Of a stretch of 5,251 nt of DNA, positions 1 to 3,740 are shown one piece after another. The position numbers and the translations under genes are program-made. Origin of the DNA: Deltaproteobacteria bacterium RIFCSPHIGHO2_12_FULL_43_9. Its GTDB lineage: Bacteria > Bdellovibrionota > O2-12-FULL-43-9. Where the stretch lies: positions 1,079 through 6,329 of the forward strand of contig MGRR01000078.1 in NCBI GenBank assembly GCA_001798265.1. Direction: 5' to 3'. Below the pieces are notes generated by a model, which was given only the letters and a program-made list of their open reading frames with translations, was not told where the DNA came from and did not search any database. Every line of letters begins with the position of its first letter. Position 1 is the stretch's first letter.

Positions 1-119
1 ACTTCACAAATGAACCATCCCACGGCAAAACTATTATATCCCTTTATATCCCTTGAGAGACTGAATGGAGTAGAAATCGGCGCCAGGATAATCTTCTAAA
101 CTTCTTTTTATGTAGGGAG

Positions 120-126
120 AGGAGGT
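120..126 (+). promoter_or_regulatory. Strong Shine-Dalgarno without a proper gene
   Basis: AGGAGGT lies five bases (counted from AGGAGG) upstream of an ATG at 131. The frame that follows ends after only ten codons at TAA 161-163, and those codons lie almost entirely inside the 135-171 palindrome. Either this is the remains of a translation start whose gene was lost, or a leader-type mini-ORF, or chance in a purine-rich stretch. The motif is seen directly; its use is conjecture. Confidence 0.25.
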
Positions 127-134
127 CTTCATGG

Positions 135-171
135 GCTTGATTTTATATGATCTGATCATATAAAATCAAGC
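135..171. repeat. Perfect 18-bp inverted repeat, one-base centre
   Basis: The arms 135-152 and 154-171 are exact reverse complements around T153. As RNA they could fold into a stem of about 17 bp with a CTG loop. The stem is A+T-rich with a GCTTGA/TCAAGC base. No T-run follows on either strand outside the stem, so it is not a textbook intrinsic terminator. It could be a protein-binding dyad, a hairpin of a miniature mobile element, or an unusual bidirectional terminator. Confidence 0.75.
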
Positions 172-252
172 GGTGTTTATAACTGGCTGAATACACATGT
201 ATTTTTTGTGTTACTACGAAAGCAAGAATCTAGTAGACTGTTTCAAAAGTTT

Positions 253-278
253 CGTCATTCCGGCGAAAGCCGGAATCC
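253..278 (+). repeat. CGTCATTCC hairpin repeat, unit 1
   Basis: The unit starts with CGTCATTCC and contains a perfect 8-bp stem, 257-264 (ATTCCGGC) with 269-276 (GCCGGAAT), closed by a GAAA tetraloop at 265-268. From memory, this CGTCATTCCGGCGAAAGCC type of intergenic repeat is dispersed in many proteobacterial and related genomes. It is inverted relative to units 2 and 3. Confidence 0.75.
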
Positions 279-293
279 ATAAGATTAGCGCTA

Positions 294-319
294 GATCCCG
301 GCTTTCGCCGGGATGACGG
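294..319 (-). repeat. CGTCATCCC hairpin repeat, unit 2 (inverted)
   Basis: Read on the minus strand, the unit begins CCGTCATCCC and has an 8-bp perfect stem, 295-302 with 307-314, with loop TTTC on plus (GAAA on minus). Compared with unit 1, the second pair of stem changes is compensated on both arms (ATTCC/GGAAT versus ATCCC/GGGAT). Units 1 and 2 face each other, giving a paired REP/BIME-like arrangement. Confidence 0.75.
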
Positions 320-323
320 AAGA

Positions 324-349
324 GATCCCCGTTTTCACGGGGATGACGG
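324..349 (-). repeat. CGTCATCCC hairpin repeat, unit 3
   Basis: The third copy has the same orientation as unit 2. The stem is 325-332 (ATCCCCGT) with 337-344 (ACGGGGAT), loop TTTC on plus. The inner stem differs from unit 2 at several positions but remains fully paired, so pairing is preserved despite sequence drift. The trailing GATGACGG is shared with unit 2 and with the tandem repeat that follows. Confidence 0.7.
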
Positions 350-372
350 TTTAGGGGGATGACGGTTTAGGG
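341..372 (+). repeat. 16-bp exact tandem duplication
   Basis: GGATGACGGTTTAGGG occurs twice head to tail, at 341-356 and 357-372. The first copy contains the end of hairpin unit 3. It therefore looks like a slippage duplication of the unit end, lying immediately before the 60-bp repeat that starts at 376. Confidence 0.85.
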
Positions 373-375
373 GTC

Positions 376-435
376 CAATTTTCGACCGAAGCATACAATT
401 TTGGACCCCCCTTGATACAAATCTGAGCTCAAAAA
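376..435 (+). repeat. 60-bp long direct repeat, left copy
   Basis: This stretch matches 3648-3707 at 57 of 60 positions. The only differences are three bases in a four-base window (392-395). Inside it, CAATTTT followed by C/G and GACC occurs twice, starting at 376 and 396, exactly 20 bp apart, and the second leads into a run of six Cs. The rest is TTGATACAAATCTGAGCTC followed by A5. I see no coding content. Spaced internal repeats of about 20 bp are known at the ends of IS21-family insertion sequences, so this could be a relic of such an end. No istA- or istB-like gene is present here. Confidence 0.85.
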
Positions 436-591
436 TCAAACAGCATGGAGCAAATATGGCAAAAACGTGCAATATATTGGTTGTGGGATATGAAAAAGCT
501 GGATGAATCCTCTATTCCAATTCAAAGGGAATGGTAATCCGGGTAACCTTGTTCAATATTTGGCTAACTTAGGGTGTTTGAAAGCCCTATA

Positions 592-999
592 CTAGGACTG
601 AGGAAGTTCAGATATTGTCCAGTAAACATCAAGCGCATGTAGTACTTCAACGAATTTCTCATGAGAGGAGGGTTTTACAATATATCCAGCAACACCTAGA
701 TTGTAACTATCTACCTTATCTCTCTCCTCGCTTGATGTTGTAAAGACTATTACAGGGATTCGTTTAAAATTCTTATCGTTTTTAACAACTTTTAAAAAAT
801 CGAAACCATCCATCTTAGGCATATTCAGATCTAATAAAATAATAACAGGTAGCTGGTGCTTTAAATATTCGAGCCCCTCCTCTCCATTGGAGCAAGCCTC
901 TATTTTATTGATCACCTTCAGCTCTTCAAGAGCCATGCTAACGGCCTCTTGGTCTACTAGATCATCTTCTAACAATAAAATTGGCTTTGTAGTTCTCAT
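592..999 (-). CDS. Single-domain response regulator, Rcp1-like
   Basis: This 135-residue protein is one receiver (REC) domain and nothing else. The phosphorylation site is complete: acidic pocket D12-D13 in the LLLEDD strand, phospho-acceptor D57 in LLDLNMPKMDG, T87 in the FTTSS strand and K109-P110. The VDQEAVSMALEEL helix after the acidic pair resembles Rcp1-type receivers, which partner with soluble histidine kinases including phytochromes. With no output domain it must act through protein contacts or pass phosphate on. It is the last gene of the operon. Its ATG shares one base with the stop of the upstream kinase (TAATG), and AAGGA lies nine bases before the ATG, so both coupling and a proper ribosome binding site support the start. 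Its cognate kinase is presumably one or both upstream genes; that is inference from position. Confidence 0.93.
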   Translation of the reverse strand: MRTTKPILLLEDDLVDQEAVSMALEELKVINKIEACSNGEEGLEYLKHQLPVIILLDLNMPKMDGFDFLKVVKNDKNFKRIPVIVFTTSSEERDKVDSYNLGVAGYIVKPSSHEKFVEVLHALDVYWTISELPQS

Positions 1000-2099
1000 T
1001 ATTGCTTTTCCTTTCTTGGTTTAGGAATAGTAAAGAAAAATGTGCTACCTTTCTTGACCTCAGACTCAATCCACACAGTGCCACCATAGAGTTCAATAAT
1101 TTTCTTTACTAGAGTAAGTCCAATGCCCGTTGATTCGTGTACATCTTTTGGAGCGAGTGTTTGAAAAATCTGGAAAATCTTCTCAAAATGTTTTTGTTCA
1201 ATTCCAGGCCCATTATCTTTAATATAAAATTTCCAAAAATTATGATCTTCTTCACAACCAATCTCGATAAGCCCCTCTTTCTTATCCATATAGTTTATGG
1301 CATTACTAAGCAGATTTTGAAAAACTTGTTGAATCCTTGTTTTTTCAACAGAAAATGATGGGAGCTTATTTTGAACCTTCACTTTAATATGTTTGGGTGG
1401 AGCTAAGGTATCAACTAGCTGTGGTACTAACTTATTAAGATCAACTAATCTCGGCTCTTCATGAATCCGCCCAACTCGTGAATATTCTAGTATGCCATCG
1501 ATTAGATTTTGCATTCGGATTAGTCGGGTTTCTAAGAGAGCTAGATGCCTTTTACTTTTTTCATCAAGCTTCTCTCTGTTATCCTTAACTATCCATTCGG
1601 CAATGGAAAATATTCCTCGAAGTGGGGCTTTAAGATCATGAGAAACTACGTATGCAAATTGCTCCAGCTCCACATTACTTTTCCTGACATCTTCTAGCCT
1701 TTTTCTTTCAGTAATATCCCTACTTATGGTAAGCGATCCTACAACGGTAGTATCACTATCCAAAATTGGAGTCGTTGTTATTGAAGCATCAAACTTAATT
1801 CCATCTTTCCTGAGCATTATAGATTCAGCATGATAAACTTTTTTACCCATTCTTGCTAGACTTAGTAAGTTTTTTAATTCATATATTCGATCCTTTGGAA
1901 ATAGAACAGCAACAGACCGCCCTAACATCTCAGAGGCTTTATATCCATAAATACTCTCTGCTGCATCGTTCCATGCGATAACAAGTCCATTTAGATCTTT
2001 TGCTATAATCGCATCTTCAGAAGAAGACCAAATAGCGTCTAATATCTCTTTTACAGGTAAATGGATGGTATCTGCTACTGAGGAGTTAATTTTATTCAT
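999..2099 (-). CDS. Soluble PAS-domain sensor histidine kinase
   Basis: The protein has 366 residues. A PAS domain spans about 15-135: it opens with IWSSSEDAIIAKDLNG, contains the WNDAAESIYGYKASEMLG core, and ends with the linker SRDITERKRLE typical of a PAS C-terminal motif. A HisKA dimerisation domain follows at about 142-210 with phospho-acceptor H154 in VVSHDLKAPL. The HATPase domain runs about 250-360, with N-box N266 (NLLSNA), G1 DNGPG 295-299, F-box IFQIF 308-312 and G2 TGIGL 324-328. No membrane segment is visible, so it should sense a cytoplasmic signal. I see no residue that identifies the PAS ligand. Its ATG overlaps the TGA of the upstream gene by four bases (ATGA) and has no clear Shine-Dalgarno sequence, so translational coupling is likely. 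It presumably autophosphorylates H154 and hands phosphate to the receiver encoded next. Confidence 0.95.
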   Translation of the reverse strand: MNKINSSVADTIHLPVKEILDAIWSSSEDAIIAKDLNGLVIAWNDAAESIYGYKASEMLGRSVAVLFPKDRIYELKNLLSLARMGKKVYHAESIMLRKDGIKFDASITTTPILDSDTTVVGSLTISRDITERKRLEDVRKSNVELEQFAYVVSHDLKAPLRGIFSIAEWIVKDNREKLDEKSKRHLALLETRLIRMQNLIDGILEYSRVGRIHEEPRLVDLNKLVPQLVDTLAPPKHIKVKVQNKLPSFSVEKTRIQQVFQNLLSNAINYMDKKEGLIEIGCEEDHNFWKFYIKDNGPGIEQKHFEKIFQIFQTLAPKDVHESTGIGLTLVKKIIELYGGTVWIESEVKKGSTFFFTIPKPRKEKQ

Positions 2100-3205
2100 A
2101 TAATTTTCGGAAGAGAAAAATAGAAAGTTGTTCCTTGTTTTGAGTCACTTTCTACCCAAATTTTACCACCATGTGATTCCACGATTTTCCTGCATGTTGC
2201 CAAGCCTATACCGCTGCCTGGTATCCCCTGACTATTTTTAGCTCTATTGAAGAGCCCGAAGATTTCGTTTTTGTTTTCATCTTCAGCAATACCAACCCCA
2301 TTGTCTTTTACAGACACAACAACAAAATCTCCATCTGCTCTACTTGAAATAAATATCTCCGGAGAGGTATTTGGTTTTTTAAATTTTATAGCGTTTGAGA
2401 TTAAATTCTGAAAAAGGAGTTCGACAAGTAAGCTACTGACAAATGCATGTGGAAGTGGTTCGCGATGAATAATAGCTTTTTCTCTTCCAATATCTGCGTT
2501 TAGATTTTTTAATGCGTTTTCAAGACAAATAGATAAATCGATCTCTTCCTTATTTGATATGTCCTTGTCACAGGAAGCAAATTGAAGAAGGGCATCAATC
2601 TTTTGTGACATACCCCTTACCCGATTATCCACCACCTCTTTTACTTTTTGTATTGAAGCGGCTTCTTTCAGAGTATCAACTGTAGCTTTTATCGCTGTAA
2701 ATGGGTTTTTTAAATCATGTGAAACCATATGAGAAAATGCATCTAATTCTTTGTTTTTCCGATTTAGTGATTGAATAAGTTTGTTTCTTTCTATGGCATA
2801 TCTTATGCTTTTAATGAAGACTGCCTGATTTGTCTCATCCTTTGATAAGTAATCTTGAGCGCCAATATCAAGAGCTTCAATTGCAGCAGCTTTTTCTTCA
2901 ACCGTTCCAGAAAATAAAACAATTGCTGCTTTTCCCGACACTTCCTTTATCTCTTTAAATAGATCTAGGCCAAATCCATCTGGAAGACTTAAATCTAAAA
3001 CAATGAGATCAAATTCCTTTTTAGAAAGAATATCTTTTGCGGATGAAGCTGTTCTAACCCATTCGACATTAAAATTGACATCTTTATACTCTGAAAAGGC
3101 TCTTTGTGCCCATTCGGCATCTATATGGTCGTCCTCTATGTGAAGGACAGTAAAATCTGTAAGAGACGAAACTTCTTCTTGCTTTTTTCTTTGTCTTAAG
3201 TCCAT
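2096..3205 (-). CDS. Receiver-first hybrid histidine kinase (REC-HisKA-HATPase)
   Basis: This 369-residue first gene of the operon carries its receiver at the N-terminus, the reverse of classical hybrid kinases. REC spans about 18-135, with acidic pocket D25-D26 (HIEDD), phospho-acceptor D71 (VLDLSLPDG), S99 in the LFSGT strand and K122 (LSKDE, without the usual following proline). A helical linker (about 136-156) leads to HisKA with H163 in MVSHDLKNPF. HATPase follows, with N-box N271 (NLISNA), G1 DNGVG 301-305, F-box IFGLF 315-319 and G2 GSGIGL 330-335. All key residues are present, so both phosphotransfer chemistries look intact. There is no sensory or membrane domain: the receiver itself is the likely input, making this a relay node that could be switched by another kinase such as the PAS kinase downstream. 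I see no good Shine-Dalgarno sequence before the ATG; the leader is very A+T-rich. Confidence 0.94.
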   Translation of the reverse strand: MDLRQRKKQEEVSSLTDFTVLHIEDDHIDAEWAQRAFSEYKDVNFNVEWVRTASSAKDILSKKEFDLIVLDLSLPDGFGLDLFKEIKEVSGKAAIVLFSGTVEEKAAAIEALDIGAQDYLSKDETNQAVFIKSIRYAIERNKLIQSLNRKNKELDAFSHMVSHDLKNPFTAIKATVDTLKEAASIQKVKEVVDNRVRGMSQKIDALLQFASCDKDISNKEEIDLSICLENALKNLNADIGREKAIIHREPLPHAFVSSLLVELLFQNLISNAIKFKKPNTSPEIFISSRADGDFVVVSVKDNGVGIAEDENKNEIFGLFNRAKNSQGIPGSGIGLATCRKIVESHGGKIWVESDSKQGTTFYFSLPKII

Positions 3206-3326
3206 AAAATTATTCGATTTTAAAATTCAAACCTGGAAAACACCATCTAGCTTAAGCCTTCGATTTTAAAACACGAATCTATAACTACGTTAACTTATAA
3301 GATCGTGATTAGTAAAGTTATTTTAA
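3206..3326. promoter_or_regulatory. Divergent control region between kinase operon and HTH gene
   Basis: These 121 bp must hold the promoters for both the minus-strand operon and the plus-strand HTH gene. The region is very A+T-rich. A 13-bp direct repeat, TTCGATTTTAAAA, occurs at 3213-3225 and 3259-3271, 46 bp apart, each copy containing the palindrome TTTTAAAA. Nearer the HTH gene, TAACTT (3291-3296) and AAGTTA (3315-3320) form a spaced inverted pair. TTATAA at 3295-3300 could serve as a -10-like element, but I find no matching -35, so I do not place a promoter. The shared region suggests joint control, possibly by the HTH protein; that is inference. Confidence 0.45.
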
Positions 3327-3542
3327 ATGACTCAATTCAGCGACTATCTCAAAAAAGTAGGACGAAACATAAAAGAAGCACGTAAAGCAAGAAAGCTGAC
3401 ACAAGAGGATATGCAGGATTTTGGATTTAATTACAGATACTATCAAGCTATTGAAGGAGGAAAAGTCAACCTAACCCTCAGAACCCTTTGGTTGATATCC
3501 AATGCCCTAAAAATTTCTATTGAGAAAATAACCAAGTCTTAA
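3327..3542 (+). CDS. Small XRE-family HTH transcriptional regulator
   Basis: This 71-residue protein is essentially one Cro/CI-type helix-turn-helix domain. GRNIKEARKARKLTQEDMQD (about 12-31) covers helices 1-2. FGFNYRYYQAIEGGKVNLTL (33-52) covers the recognition helix and following turn, and TLWLISNALKISIEKI (53-68) is the C-terminal helix pair. The FNYRYYQ.IE.G..N.TL pattern is, from memory, a recurring subgroup of stand-alone HTH proteins. There is no dimerisation, ligand or protease domain, so it probably dimerises through the HTH itself and may repress its own promoter. The start is fixed by an in-frame TAA directly before the ATG (3324-3326). The ribosome binding site is weak. It is divergent from the kinase operon and could regulate it, or be an unrelated passenger. 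No toxin-like partner gene lies next to it. Confidence 0.88.
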   Translation: MTQFSDYLKKVGRNIKEARKARKLTQEDMQDFGFNYRYYQAIEGGKVNLTLRTLWLISNALKISIEKITKS

Positions 3543-3561
3543 TTTAGCTCTTTCTAAAGGG

Positions 3562-3571
3562 GACGTACGTC
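3562..3571. repeat. 10-bp palindrome GACGTACGTC
   Basis: This perfect palindrome lies 19 bp after the HTH stop codon, inside AAAGGGGACGTACGTCATT. From memory, GGGGACGTACGTCATT-like sequences occur in intergenic repeats near REP-associated transposases in environmental proteobacteria. No such transposase gene is present here, so the link is tentative. Confidence 0.4.
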
Positions 3572-3606
3572 ATTGTGAACGAAAGGCTATTACTGCCCGA
3601 AAATTA

Positions 3607-3627
3607 CTCTGTCCCTTGGGGACGGAG
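3607..3627 (+). repeat. Hairpin downstream of the HTH gene
   Basis: CTCTGTCCC (3607-3615) pairs with GGGACGGAG (3619-3627) over nine base pairs including one U-G wobble, around a TTG loop. It lies 65 bp past the HTH stop. It is followed by GAAGAAATAAC rather than a T-run, so it is a weak candidate for an intrinsic terminator and could equally be part of an intergenic repeat that starts near 3558. Confidence 0.5.
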
Positions 3628-3647
3628 GAAGAAATAACGTAACCGTT

Positions 3648-3707
3648 CAATTTTCGACCGAAGTGTCCAATTTTGGACCCCCCTTGATACAAATCTGAGC
3701 TCAAAAA
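3648..3707 (+). repeat. 60-bp long direct repeat, right copy
   Basis: This is the same sequence as 376-435, in the same orientation, with three differences at 3664, 3665 and 3667. Here the internal 20-bp periodicity is cleaner, because the second unit reads GTCCAATTTTGGACC, itself close to a dyad (GGTCCAAAATTGGAC on the other strand). The copy ends exactly where a 32-bp palindrome begins and 33 bp before the comEC ATG. Together the copies bracket the kinase operon and the HTH gene. Confidence 0.85.
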
Positions 3708-3739
3708 CCTGGCAATGGCTTTGCAAAGGGATTGCCAGG
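3708..3739. repeat. 32-bp imperfect palindrome before comEC
   Basis: CCTGGCAAT (3708-3716) mirrors ATTGCCAGG (3731-3739), and the centre CTTTGCAAAG (3719-3728) is also palindromic; only the two G-G oppositions at 3717-3718/3729-3730 break the symmetry. It starts at the base after the 60-bp repeat and ends one base before the comEC ATG. In a transcript it would fold over the purine-rich AAAGGGA and AGGA that would serve as the ribosome binding site. It could be a translational control hairpin, a REP-like unit, or the insertion target of the neighbouring repeat. Confidence 0.7.
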
Positions 3740-3740
3740 A

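Larger units (their letters stand above)
1..591. other. Gene-poor, repeat-rich left flank
   Basis: I find no convincing gene in these 591 bases. Three short open frames exist: plus 1-99 (open from the left edge, ending at TAA 97-99), minus 34-132 (32 codons) and plus 445-537 (30 codons). None has both a ribosome binding site and a recognisable product. The first could be the tail of a gene lying to the left. The stretch is instead built of palindromes and repeats, listed separately. It lies downstream of the minus-strand operon that ends at 592 and would contain that operon's 3' end. I see no strong stem-plus-T-run terminator for it. Confidence 0.6.

Noticed and set aside
34..132. Minus-strand 32-codon frame with a plausible amino-acid composition
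   Set aside because: It has no ribosome binding site and no recognisable family. It starts right beside the 135-171 palindrome, and the opposite strand is also open through 1-99, so coding direction cannot be decided.
253..349. CRISPR array
   Set aside because: The repeats are hairpin units in mixed orientation with irregular, very short gaps and no spacer-like segments.
445..537. Plus-strand 30-codon frame after the left 60-bp repeat
   Set aside because: It has no Shine-Dalgarno sequence, a tryptophan-rich composition unlike typical small proteins, and no recognisable motif. Chance is the simpler explanation.
570..589. TAGGG/CCCTA stem just after the operon's stop codon, as a terminator
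   Set aside because: It has only five base pairs around a ten-base loop and no T-run on the minus strand, so it is too weak to call.
1137..1358. Plus-strand open frame of 73 codons
   Set aside because: It lies wholly antisense to the HATPase domain of the PAS kinase, whose motifs are intact. It is a shadow frame.
3327..3542. HTH gene as the antitoxin of a toxin-antitoxin pair
   Set aside because: No second small gene of toxin type lies upstream or downstream. The next plus-strand gene is comEC, about 200 bp away and separated by repeats.
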